Shown here one piece after another: positions 1 to 9,947 of a stretch of 64,000 bases of DNA. The notes under the pieces were generated by a model. It was not told the DNA's origin. It was given only the letters and a program-made list of their open reading frames with translations, and made no database searches. Position 1 is the stretch's first letter, and each line of letters begins with the position of its first letter. The position numbers and the translations under genes are program-made. The DNA is from Reticulitermes speratus (taxonomy: Eukaryota; Arthropoda; Insecta; Blattodea; Rhinotermitidae), in NCBI GenBank assembly GCA_021186555.1, contig JAJKFL010000330.1:31226944-31290943 (forward strand), written 5' to 3'.

Positions 1-411
1 ATGGCAATTCAGACGCAAGTTTTGTTTAATTACGCCACTTATCCTGAATTGTATATCCAATCACTTCTATCCGCTGAACTGAAGAAAAAAAAAAAACTAT
101 AAATCCCAAAGCGCTTCCGTTCCGCCTTGTGCCGGAATACGAAAGCAGACCAAAATACAAATCTGAGAAAGTCATTTAGTGTGTCATACTGAAGCTTACT
201 GGAAGCCAACTTTTGAACGTTATTCCAAATATCGTATATTACTTGAAACGGTTAATGACTTCTGACAACATACACTGTACAGCTATAAGAATTACTGCCT
301 TAAAGCTCAAAACGTCCCCCGTTAACATGGGATACTAATCCTTAACGTACGTGAACGTAAGAAAGTTCTCCATCTACCAATCAAAATCGTATTGTTAAAA
401 AAACCAACTCG

Positions 412-945
412 ATGAAGCAAAGTCCTTTTTTAAGAAGCTAACAGTTCCCCAGCTAGTCAAAAAATTCCCCGCATTTTAAGGAACCCCAAGGTTCGCATCC
501 GTGTCCTCAAGTGACCGACATTTGTCTTTCTCCTGAGCCAGATCAATCCAGTCCACACCTCCCCGTCCTTTCTTGATACATTTTAATATTATCATCCCAT
601 CTACGCCTGGGTCTTCAAAGTGGTCTCCTTCCCTCAGGTTTCCCCACCAAAATCCTGTATGCACTTCTCCCCTCACCCATACGTGCTACATGCCCCGCCC
701 ACCTCATCCTCATTGATTTGATCACCCGAATAATATTTGGTGATCAGTACAGATCCTCATTATGTAGTCTTCTCCACTCCCCTGTTACCTCGGCCCTCTT
801 AGGCCCAAATATCTTCCTCAGCACCCTATTCTCAAACACCCTCAAACCTATGTTCCTCCCTCAATGCGAGAGACCAAGTTTCACACCCATACAAAACAAC
901 AAGCAGAATTATAGTTCTGTTTATTTTAATCTTTATATTTCTGGG
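412..945 (-). pseudogene. Non-LTR retrotransposon 3' coding fragment
   Basis: On the minus strand this reads as broken pieces of the C-terminal end of a non-LTR retrotransposon polyprotein: a stretch like [20 protein letters not shown], then a [17 protein letters not shown] segment ending near NLGVP. This Gly/Arg-rich tail with WxxDxIKxDL and DWIxLAQDRD motifs is common downstream of the reverse transcriptase in insect LINEs. Frames are broken and there is no RT core, so it is a dead 3' fragment. Related copies lie at 30601-31005, 32234-32535 and 54140-54565. Clade not determined. Confidence 0.65.
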
Positions 946-1007
946 CAGTAAGCTTGGAAGACAAAAGACTGTGCACCGAATGACAGCAAGCACTGCCTGA
1001 CTTCAAT

Positions 1008-3515
1008 GTGCTCTTTGTGTGGATCTCAGAACAAACAGCGATTATTTCACTGTACAGCATTAACTGTTTGGTTTGTATAACTGAGACGGAGTGTGTTTAC
1101 TGCGCGGTACGGACTGTATTTATGTGTTTTGTGTGGATCTCAGAACAAACAGCGATTATTTCACTGTACAACATTAACTGACTGATTTGTATAACTGAGA
1201 CGGAGTGTGTTTACTGCGCGGTACGGACTGTATTTATGTGTTTTGTGTGGATCTCAGAACAAACAGCGATTATTTCACTGTACAGCATTAACTGTTTGGT
1301 TTGTATAACTGAGACGGAGTGTGTTTACTGCGCGGTACGGACTGCATTTATGTGTTTTGTGTGGATCTCAGAACAAACAGCGATTATTTCACTGTACAGC
1401 ATTAACTGTTTTGTTTGTATAACTGAGACGGAGTGTGTTTACTGCGCGGTACGGACTGCATTTATGTGTTTTGTGTGGATCTCAGAACAAACAGCGATTA
1501 TTTCACTGTACAACATTAACTGACTGGTTTGTATAACTGAGACGGAGTGTGTTTACTGCGCGGTACGGACTGTATTTATGTGTTTTGTGTGGATCTCAGA
1601 ACAAACAGCGATTATTTCACTGTATAGCATTAACTGACTGGTTTGTGTAACTGAGACGGAGTGTGTTTACTGCGCGGTACGAACTGTATTTATGTTTTGT
1701 GAGGATCTCAGAACAAACAGCGATTATTTCACTGTACAACATTAACTGACTGGTTTGTATAACTGAGATGGAGTGTGTTTACTGCACGGTACGGACTGTA
1801 TTTATGTGTTTTGTGTGGATCTCAGAACAAACAGCGATTATTTCACTGTACAGCATTAACTGTTTGGTTTGTATAACTGAGACGGAGTGTGTTTACTGCG
1901 CGGTACGGACTGTATTTATGTGTTTTGTGAGGATCTCAGAACAAACAGCGATTATTTCACTGTACAACATTAACTGACTGGTTTGTATAACTGAGACGGA
2001 GTGTGTTTACTGCGCGGTACGGACTGCATTTATGTGTTTTGTGTGGATCTCAGAACAAACAGCGATTATTTCACTGTACAGCATTAACTGACTGGTTTGT
2101 ATAATTGAGACGGAGTGTGTTTACTGCGCGGTACGGACTGTATTTATGTGTTTTGTGTGGATCTCAGAACAAACAGCGATTATTTCACTGTACAGCATTA
2201 ACTGACTGGTTTGTATAACTGAGACGGAGTGTGTTTACTGCGCGGTACGGACTGTATTTATGTGTTTTGTGTGGATCTCAGAACAAACAGCGATTATTTC
2301 ACTGTACAGCATTAACTGACTGGTTTGTATAACAGACGGAGTGTGTTTACTGCGCGGTACGGACTGTATTTATGTGTTTTGTGTGGATCTCAGAACAAAC
2401 AGCGATTATTTCACTGTACAGCATTAACTGACTGGTTTGTATAACTGAGACGGAGTGTGTTTACTGCGCGGTACGGACTGTATTTATGTGTTTTGTGTGG
2501 ATCTCAGAACAAACAGCGATTATTTCACTGTACAACATTAACTGATTGGTTTGTATAACTGAGACGGAGTGTGTTTACTGCGCGGTACGGACTGTATTTA
2601 TGTGTTTTGTGTGGATCTCAGAACAAACAGCGATTATTTCACTGTACAGCATTAACTGACTGGTTTGTATAACTGAGACGTAGTGTGTTTACTGCGCGGT
2701 ACGGACTGTATTTATGTGTTTTGTGTGGATCTCAGAACAAACAGCGATTATTTCACTGTACAGCATTAACTGACTGGTTTGTATAACTGAGACGTAGTGT
2801 GTTTACTGCGCGGTACGGACTGTATTTATGTGTTTTGTGTGGATCTCAGAACAAACAGCGATTATTTCACTGTACAGCATTAACTGACTGGTTTGTATAA
2901 CTGAGACGGAGTGTGTTTACTGCGCGGTACGGACTGTATTTATGTGTTTTGTGTGGATCTCAGAACAAACAGCGATTATTTCACTGTACAGCATTAACTG
3001 ACTGGTTTGTATAACCGAGACGTAGTGTGTTTACTGCGCGGTACGGACTGTATTTATGTGTTTTGTGTGGATCTCAGAACAAACAGCGATTATTTCACTG
3101 TACAGCATTAACTGACTGGTTTGTATAACTGAGACGTAGTGTGTTTACTGCGCGGTACGGACTGTATTTATGTGTTTTGTGTGGATCTCAGAACAAACAG
3201 CGATTATTTCACTGTACAGCATTAACTGTTTGGTTTGTATAACTGAGACGGAGTGTGTTTACTGCGCGGTACGGACTGCATTTATGTGTTTTGTGTGGAT
3301 CTCAGAACAAACAGCGATTATTTCACTGTACAGCATTAACTGACTGGTTTGTATAACTGAGACGGAGTGTGTTTACTGCGCGGTACGGACTGTATTTATG
3401 TGTTTTGTGTGGATCTCAGAACAAACAGCGATTATTTCACTGTACAACATTAACTGACTGGTTTGTATAACCGAGACGGTGTATGTTTACTGCGCGGTAC
3501 AAACTGTATCTTTAA
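1008..3515 (+). repeat. Tandem array, 114-bp unit, about 22 copies
   Basis: The marker GGATCTCAGAACAAACAGCG recurs at 1021, 1135, 1249 and onward to about 3411, a period of 114 bp with few substitutions and rare 2-3 base deletions. Variant positions (AACTGACTGG versus AACTGTTTGG; GACGGA versus GACGTA) are shared by runs of neighbouring units, as expected from local unequal exchange. Single diverged relatives of the unit occur at 21005-21148 and 25580-25745, so the array grew from part of a dispersed element. Because 114 is a multiple of 3, open frames here are a repeat artefact. Confidence 0.95.
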
Positions 3516-4120
3516 ACATATCTCAGGTTCATCGCAGTCTTTACAGTGTTCATTGACTTGGGTTAGTTCTTCCTGGCAGATATGACTCTAGCGACACGGC
3601 GATGCGCTCATTAAATGCAGGAAGTGTTAATTAACTGAATAAATATACAACAAGCTAATTGGTTTATGAGGTTTCACTGTTGATAATTTGTTTGCCAGCA
3701 TACACAGATAAGCATTAGACATTTCCTAGGCTGCTAGTGTCAGTGTTGTACGCTGTAATTTATAGGACTTCTCTGAATTGTATTAATGGGTGTACAGTTC
3801 TTTCATGAATAACTGGCACTCTGATACAGTGATGTTATCACGTGTCGTTATTTTGAATGATGGCAACGGCTGACTGAGATTATAACCAGACAACATCTCG
3901 CTGATTTTCAAAAGAATGTGGCTAATTTTGATTGTTTGCCCATTTTAGACATTTCTGGTCCCAAAACAAAGTAAACTTGGGACACCCTACCTACGAGTAT
4001 TCCTGAACTGACTATACAGATAGAGCAATGTAAGAATTGACTTGATGTGTTTCATCCCGTTGGGTTACGTATACAAAGGAACCAATAAATATCCGTCTAA
4101 CAAAACATTTATGTATTAAA
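3516..4120. other. No recognisable gene
   Basis: AT-rich sequence after the 114-bp array. I see no coding signal, tRNA or clear repeat boundary. It begins in the decayed end of the last array unit. Confidence 0.4.
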
Positions 4121-4124
4121 ACCG

Positions 4125-4305
4125 GATTCAGCTACATGTTTCGACTTGTGTTATCAAAATTTAAGATCTCATTTTGTCACAATTATTATTATTATTCATA
4201 TTACAAATGTCATAAAAATATTTTAAAAATATAACACACATCGTTGTACAGAATGAAGATGGCTTCATACGAGCAGAAACATGTAGCTGCAATTAGGGTT
4301 AGCTG
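4125..4305. repeat. Decayed foldback element, hammerhead-like ends
   Basis: GCTACATGTTTCG near 4132 and GCAGAAACATGTAGCTG near 4273 form an inverted pair resembling the GAAACATATGTAG ends of the hammerhead-bearing foldback family. No intact CTGANGA core remains. Similar decay is seen at 29280-29490. Confidence 0.4.
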
Positions 4306-4374
4306 TTATGGATTGCCAGACTGAACTCTTCACTGGATAATGGTAAAGTCCACCCTATAACCTTCCATAAACGC

Positions 4375-4605
4375 AAAGAGGGGAAGTAGAAGTATATCTA
4401 CTCCTTTAACCCGGCGCTAGATAGGGGTGGGTGGTTAAAGCCACGCCCCGACCGCCTTATCCCCGGGAATGACCCGGTACCCATTTTACAGGGGGTAAGG
4501 GAGGGGCCCAAGGTCGGTCTGGGCGGGTACGGAAGGTCTCGCCCCCACCGGGATTCGATCCCCGGACCGTCCAGCCAGTCGCTATACCGACTACGGTGAC
4601 CTCTT
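4375..4605 (-). mobile_element. SINE family A (tRNA-derived), minus copy
   Basis: The minus strand carries a tRNA-like head: TCGGTATAGCGACTGGCTGG, then GGACGGTCCGGGGATCGAATC (box B-like), followed by the family body with GGTACCGGGTCATTCCCGGGG and CGTGGC, ending in a conserved 3' part with CTACTTCCCCTC. Best reference copy in the window: 51153-51431. Confidence 0.75.
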
Positions 4606-4704
4606 CACCGGACATCCTATCAAACCTAGGTTCGATACCTCGTGGTCACTACGCAATCAGCTTTCCTTCACAGTGACAGTTACTGTAAACATAATAATCC
4701 TAGT

Positions 4705-4908
4705 CAGGGGCGTCCAACATTTTTTGGCAAAGGGCCACAACCGTGATTGTGGGCTGCTTCGTAGGCCGCACGTGTAAAAATCACACTTAGTGGTAAACCT
4801 AACCGCTTACAATAAACTGTGTACTCTTTATAGTACACACATTTAATTTACACATATGGCTGCGGGCCGCATAACACAATCTGGTGGGCCGCTGGTTGGA
4901 CACCCATG
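4705..4908. mobile_element. hAT-like MITE, about 204 bp
   Basis: Ends CAGGGGCGTCCAAC and, inverted, CATGGGTGTCCAAC form imperfect terminal inverted repeats. The interior is short and noncoding (GGGCCACA.. / ..GGGCCGC). CAG ends with a CCAAC core fit non-autonomous hAT elements. The flanking 8-mers are not a convincing duplication. Confidence 0.55.
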
Positions 4909-4952
4909 GTCTACTTCGTCTATTCGTATAGTAGAAGGGTCATTCAAATTAT

Positions 4953-5221
4953 TGTACCAACTAAATGCAGATTATTAGTTACATATGAGTGTTAAACACG
5001 TAGCTCCGACGTTTCGGTACAAGTGTACCATCTTCAGGCACCGCAATATGCCAGGTTTAAAACCAACTACCTGTGCTAAGCTGTGGTTAAATAGTTATCA
5101 CTGGCAGTTGGTTTTAAACCTGGCATATTGCGCTCCTGAAGATGTTACGTTTGTACCGAAACGTCGGAGCTACGTGTTTAGCACTCATATGTAAATGATA
5201 ATGTACATTTAGTTGGTACGA
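4953..5221. repeat. Foldback element with hammerhead-like arms
   Basis: Outer arms GTACCAACTAAATG and CATTTAGTTGGTAC are inverted, as are inner arms around CTGAAGATGnTAC and TACCGAAACGTCGGAGC on both sides. CTGAAGA plus a stem plus GAAAC is the hammerhead core pattern, but no valid short stem III and UH cleavage triplet can be drawn, so self-cleavage is doubtful. The centre is about 5080. Confidence 0.6.
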
Positions 5222-5302
5222 TATATTGAATACAGTGATCTAAAAATTGACGGAATGGGCAACTCTAAAATAGAAGGACCATCTCTGTGATCGAACCAGA
5301 CA

Positions 5303-5580
5303 TCACAGGGAAAGTACGCCTACGGCCTCCAGAATATTAGAACCCCAGCATACTGCCGCTGTTACCATGGCAACTAGCAGATCTCGTTTGAGGTCATCGA
5401 GTAAGAAATGACACGGATACTGCATCAGTGATACAGTGATGACGCGATCGAGCTGTCCTGATAATGTGTAGCACTGTCCAATGTTCACGTGGGACGTCAG
5501 CGACGTACCGCACACACGTGCCATACAAACAGTAATACGTCTCTTGTATTGCGAGCAGAGATAGTTCAGTCGCTACACTA
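5303..5580. other. No recognisable gene
   Basis: Short open frames only, with no similarity I recognise. Lies between a foldback element and a decayed SINE. Confidence 0.3.
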
Positions 5581-5584
5581 ATTA

Positions 5585-5840
5585 GGCTACGGGTTGACCG
5601 ACCGATGGATCGTGGTTCGATTCAGAACAGGGCAACGGTTTTATTTTTATCGATTCTCCAATCCGCTGATACCGGCTCCTGGGTCGCTCCATCCTCCTAT
5701 TCAACGGATACCAAAGCACCTTTCCCTGGCAATAAAGCGGCCGGGGCCTGAAGCTTACCACTCACCTCCATCGTGCCGGTGTTAGAAGTGGTGGAGCTAT
5801 ACCTCAGTTCCCCCACATGACTTCATGGCGTGCACAAAGA
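5585..5840 (+). mobile_element. SINE family A, diverged copy
   Basis: CTACGGGTTGACC, GGATCGTGGTTCGATTC and then GGCTCCTGGG..CCTCCTATTCAACGG, AAAGCGGCCGGGGC and TCATGGCGTGC follow the order of the family A body. Strongly diverged head; no clear target duplication. Confidence 0.6.
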
Positions 5841-5847
5841 GTACTTT

Positions 5848-6075
5848 ACCCCTTTATTTACTTATCTAATTATTTATTTATCAAATTATTTATCTAATCA
5901 TTTATATATATATTTATTTATCTAATTACTTATTTATCTAATTATTTATTTATCAAATTGTTTATTTATCTAATCATTTTATGTATCTATTTATTTACCT
6001 AATTATTTATCCAATTATTTATTTATCTAATCATTTTTATATATCTAATTATTTATTTATCTAATTATTTCAAGC
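5848..6075. repeat. AT-rich low-complexity repeat
   Basis: Degenerate tandem TTTATTTATCTAATTA with a period of about 12-16. Simple-sequence expansion with no coding value. Confidence 0.85.
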
Positions 6076-6459
6076 ATTCATTGTTTATTCAATGCCGTTG
6101 TAGGCGTCTCAAATACAGCTTCGAACATAGCATGAGTGAATAATATATCAGGACAGGTGAACGATAAATCAGAAACAACGTTGAACGGAGGGGTGACCAA
6201 CTTGCCTGGAGAAACTGTGAAAAGCCATGATAATCCTCAGTGAACATATACACCAGTATTCGGCCTAAGACCTGAATCCAGGTCTCTCGGTGTTACCCGA
6301 TCCACGGAGACGTTCCGTATAAAAACACTGCAGGTGACTATAAGAGACAAACAAGACACAACTCTTTCTTTTCACGTTGTATTCGCCGTCCATCTTGTTA
6401 ACTAATTAAAAGTTTTATTAGACCAACATATGCACTATATTCTTATAACCAAGTCAATC

Positions 6460-6504
6460 ACCCCTACATATGTTTCGGCCTATAACAGGCCATCTTCAGG
6501 GGGT
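6460..6504 (-). ncRNA. Hammerhead ribozyme, minimal type I
   Basis: Minus strand: stem I ACCCC / GGGGU (5 bp), core CTGAAGA, stem II GGCCT-GTTAT-AGGCC after one T, GAAA, stem III A-U and C-G closed by loop ATAT, then cleavage triplet GUA. All conserved core positions (CUGANGA, GAAA, UH) are present, so it should fold; activity is inference. Confidence 0.75.
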
Positions 6505-6665
6505 CAAAGCTTTTTAACATAGACTTTACATCTGTTCCATAGGATTTTAAAGCTGAAAGAAATAATACCTTCCATTGGGAACTAAGGTTTATTTTATATT
6601 TATGTGGCTGTACTAACTTTTTTTAAATTGAACCACAGATGTAAAGTCTATGTCAAAAAGCTTTG

Positions 6666-6710
6666 ACCACCTGAAGATGGCCTGTTATAGGCCGAAACAT
6701 ATGTAGGGGT
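6666..6710 (+). ncRNA. Hammerhead ribozyme, stem I mismatch
   Basis: Plus-strand partner of the copy at 6460-6504. Core CTGAAGA, stem II GGCCT/AGGCC, GAAAC, loop ATAT and GUA are intact. Stem I ACCAC against GGGGT has one A-G mismatch, so cleavage may be weaker. Confidence 0.6.
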
Positions 6711-6892
6711 GATTGACTTGGTTATAAGAATATAGTGCACATGTTGGTCTAATAAAACTTTTAATTAGTTAAAACACAACTCATTTCTGTCTTTGTATTG
6801 GACAGCACGTAGGGACTTGTGACTGCTGCACAATTACGGCTTTGACTGCGGAAGAAATCAACAAACCCCGCTGAAGATAAGTGAAAGAACTG

Positions 6893-7318
6893 TCAGCACG
6901 AGGCCGGTGGGCAGTTCAGCTTGTCTCGGTTTATGTCAACGACACTGTTTGCTAAACAAACAGCATCAGGGATGTCATTACGGCTAACAGAGAGGTAACA
7001 CGTGCCACAGGAAACACAACAAAACAGACTTGGATACGACCCACGTTTCACACCGGCTGCCAACATATCTGCAATACTGCTTACAGCAGTGGCGTACCAT
7101 GGTTTTCTCTGGCGCCCGGGACGAATAATCACAACGGCCGCCCCTAACAGAAATTATCAACTTTAAAAAAAAAATCACAATTATTTATAGAATTTCCTTA
7201 TATTCAGCTCAGTAATTTAAAACATTGCTCAGCGCAGAAAATCATTTTTTTATTTTATTTTAACAAACGTCATCCCGTTGTGTTGTTAATGACACAAAAT
7301 CAAATCAAAATCTGTCCA
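6893..7318. other. No recognisable gene
   Basis: A few short open frames on the minus strand without recognisable similarity. AT-rich towards 7250. Confidence 0.3.
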
Positions 7319-7319
7319 A

Positions 7320-7495
7320 ACACAGCTAAATTCTATTTATCATACAAAACTACAAGTTTTATTATACTGAGGCAAACTATATTTCTTCCTCAGTATGTTT
7401 TAAAGACCAATTGTGAACCTGAGGATGACCTGAAATAGATCGAAACATGTAGTGCTATATAATAAATAGAATTTAGTTGTTTGGACAAATATTGA
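7320..7495. repeat. Decayed foldback with hammerhead-like core
   Basis: CTAAATTCTATTTAT at 7326 is inverted against ATAAATAGAATTTAG at 7463. Near the right end CTGAGGA, a stem with one mismatch (GACC/GATC), GAAAC and ATGTAG follow hammerhead order at about 7422-7455. The left arm has lost its core. Confidence 0.5.
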
Positions 7496-7499
7496 TTTA

Positions 7500-8185
7500 A
7501 TTTTGTACCTTTTTTTTCCATTTAAAATATTCATTTTTACGCCCAATTTGTCCCCCCTTTGACATCACTCGCCCATTCCGCCCCCCCCCCCCCCAACTAC
7601 GCCCCCCGGCTTAGGGTCATGTGTCTGGGATATGGTAACACGCACACATAAATTCTACAGCTGATATTTCGAAGATCCGTACCGTATCGTGTCCATCATC
7701 AAAACAATCCACATCTATTCCGTGCCCCCACAAATATGATACACTCGCACGCAATCGCGTTTGAGGGACTCCTTGGTCAATGTCAACGAGGTTCCTTCAA
7801 GCACGTCACGTTTGTACTACGTTCAGAGATCACAATTTAAAAATAACCTAATCTGTTATGTCATACGACGCTGTTGACCGTCTCCCGTGAATCAATGTTT
7901 CTTCCTCAACTAGCTTACTCGCATTACAGCCAATGCAAGCAGACTTGCAGTACCATGACGTGTTTCGACACATCGGTCATCCTCCCTACATTTCCAAAAC
8001 GTTCTATAAAACTTACAGAGTGATTCACACAGAACGCCCGGGACACTGAGCACTACAATTTCGCAACGCGTGCAAGGAATGACATGAAACTAAGACAAAC
8101 ACGTACATGAATTCATGGTGACTTTACAGAACACTTTCCTTCCGGTTCCGATCATTCGTTCAAGAATTACAGGCAACAAGATAGG
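7500..8185. other. No recognisable gene; poly-C tract at about 7580-7594
   Basis: Apart from a long C run and C-rich flank I see nothing I can name. No exon-like open frame with splice sites. Confidence 0.3.
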
Positions 8186-8189
8186 CAAT

Positions 8190-8620
8190 GTACGTGTAAA
8201 GTATCATTGAGGCGCGTTCTCGTAACCATTTTTGTCGTGGAATAGCAATAAGTATTACATATTACGTGTGTGTCTAGTCTTGGTTATCCAGAACGCAATG
8301 CGCATGCGCCATATTACAGACATCTGTGGCCTGTCTGGCTCTGCCATATTTTTCCACATTATTTCATAAACGGCACGATTTTCGGAAGAAAAAAAAACAG
8401 TTACTGAAAATAAAATGTGTGTTTTGGGTTTCTCTACAACTTTTGTCTGAAACATTTCTCATTCTAAGAAAAATTCAGCGAGATATTATCATAAATGTAC
8501 TTAGGTCTTCATGTAAAGTACCAGTTATTGTTGTCAGATTTTAATTAAACTTGAATATTCTCGACAGATTTTCGAAAAAGACTCAAATATCAAATTTCAT
8601 GGGAATCAGCTCAGACGAAC
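8190..8620 (-). repeat. Dispersed repeat X, copy 1
   Basis: Shares blocks with 13820-14330 and 34960-35300 in inverse orientation: the GCCATATT..CAGACA..TGGCCTGTC..GCCATATTTTT block, AACGGCACGATTTTC, and the end block ACTTAGGTCTTCATGTAAA..GACAGATTTTCG..CAAATATCAAATTTCA. Noncoding. Class unknown; neither TIRs nor a tRNA head is visible. Confidence 0.55.
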
Positions 8621-9128
8621 AACACGCGATCTTCGGACACGAGTTGCAAAGTGCACTGAGGTTGACGATGGGATTTTCGAACATTTATTGTGATCTGTAA
8701 CAAATTTGTTATTTCTGTATAAGAAATTCGTCATTTAAACATTAAACTGAAATTAAATTAAATTAACATTAAGTAATTTCTCTTTATTACCATTCACAAT
8801 GCTTTTGTATTTTTAGATTCAAACAGCTCTATCTAGTTAAACATCCAGAATTAGAAGCGTCTTCATATGAACATATTTGTTTCTCACAATGACCGATACT
8901 ATCACCTCCTAAAACATTGACATTTCTTCCTGAATCACCCTGTATATACATCTGTATGTATCAGAACAGTATGGACAGACGAAACAGCTGCTAATAACGC
9001 CCATGTATCGCGACACCCGGATCCGGTAAGCCTACTCGTGCGGCACGTCCGAGCGCAACAAACTATGCTTCCTGCTAACAGTAACGGCGCCTTCTTTAGG
9101 TGGGAACACCTTCGAGTCTGGCCTTGAG

Positions 9129-9455
9129 TTGGTATTGCTTGGACTTAGACTCGCATATCGTCTGAGAGCCACTTCACACTTGCTTCCTCTGTTCCAGTTC
9201 GTCCTCTTCCTCCCTCTTGCCTCCTCTTCAACCTCCTTGCTCTTCTCCATATCTTTCTCATGCCGCATCGATCTAAAACAACGCCCTTTTCGCCGTCGTA
9301 GTCCCCTTCTTATTCTTCACCTACCCCACTTCCTTTTAGCGGGCCAATACAACCCCTTTATTGTCATCATCATCATCATCATCATTCCCCACCGCCTTTA
9401 CAAATACAGTTTTATACGCAGTAAAGAATACGAACACCAAGCAGCTCATCCGTGA
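9129..9455. other. Pyrimidine-rich sequence with CAT microsatellite
   Basis: CT-rich stretch open in one plus frame without recognisable domains, containing ATC/CAT repeats at 9363-9386. The peptide is low-complexity (Leu/Ser/Phe) and I do not call it a gene. Confidence 0.4.
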
Positions 9456-9469
9456 CTTCAGGCTTCCGT

Positions 9470-9690
9470 CGCGATGTTGATGAGATCTGCGTTCTTCTGG
9501 GCTATTACGCGGCGTCGTGTGGTCATCCTTTACGGACGTTTCGGGGCAACGTATCGGTCCCATCTTCAAGGGTCAAGAAGTCCAAGTTTTTGGCCCTTGA
9601 AGATGGGACCGATACGTTGTCCCGTAACGTCGGTAAAGGATTACCACTCGACGCTGCGTAATATCCCAGAAGAGCGCAGATCACACGAAG
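9470..9690. repeat. Foldback element, second family (F2)
   Basis: GATCTGCGTTCTTCTGGG..TTACGC at the left is inverted against GCGTAATATCCCAGAAGAGC at the right. Inner arms ACGTATCGGTCCCATCTTCAAG and CTTGAAGATGGGACCGATAC are near-perfect. The inner stem (GGGAC/GTCCC), TGAAGA and GAAACGTC follow hammerhead order, but the conserved C is displaced. Relatives: 36655-36850, 50347-50440, 59262-59402. Confidence 0.7.
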
Positions 9691-9860
9691 CTCATTTTGC
9701 CGCCCTCCTGGACTCTGCTGACCAGGGCGGCCGTACCACTAGCCAACACGCCCCCCTCCCCCCCCCAAATACACCCCTTTGTACAGCTCCAAGTATTGTT
9801 CATCTCGAAGCTATACGGAGGTGGGACAAAATAATAACAGATGGTTCATGACTGACTATA

Positions 9861-9937
9861 CAGGGCATACACAAAAGAATGGTGCGGTTTCAATGTATAT
9901 TATATGAATACCGCACCATTATTTTGTGTATACCCTG
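9861..9937. mobile_element. 77-bp Tc1/mariner-like MITE
   Basis: Inverted ends CAGGGCATACACAAAA and TTTTGTGTATACCCTG, flanked on both sides by TATA. The whole insert folds into a hairpin (GGTGCGGT..ACCGCACC). TA flanks fit Tc1/mariner-type insertion. It sits directly at the broken 3' edge of the jockey fragment. Confidence 0.7.
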
Positions 9938-9947
9938 TATATGCAAG

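Larger units (their letters stand above)
6365..6773. mobile_element. Foldback Penelope-like element with two hammerheads
   Basis: Flanked by a 9-bp direct repeat ACACAACTC (6356-6364 and 6774-6782). The left end has the family tail, read on minus as ATGGACGGCGAATACAACGTG, then inverted arms TTAATTAGTTAA..TAATTAAAAG. Arms converge on a centre near 6580 and contain divergent hammerhead motifs at 6460-6504 (minus) and 6666-6710 (plus). Target duplications of this size, inverted truncated copies and hammerheads are known for Penelope-like elements. No RT or endonuclease is present, so this is a non-autonomous copy. Confidence 0.75.

Noticed and set aside
1236-1977. Open frames with repeated CFVWISEQTAIISLY peptide
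   Set aside because: Produced by the 114-bp array (114 = 3 x 38). They stop whenever a unit carries the ACTGACTGG variant; not a gene.
4953-5221. Functional hammerhead in this foldback
   Set aside because: CTGAAGA, stem II and GAAAC are present, but I cannot draw a stem III ending in a UH triplet.
9129-9455. 108-codon plus-strand frame rich in Leu, Ser and Phe
   Set aside because: CT-rich low-complexity and a CAT microsatellite explain the open frame; no motif.
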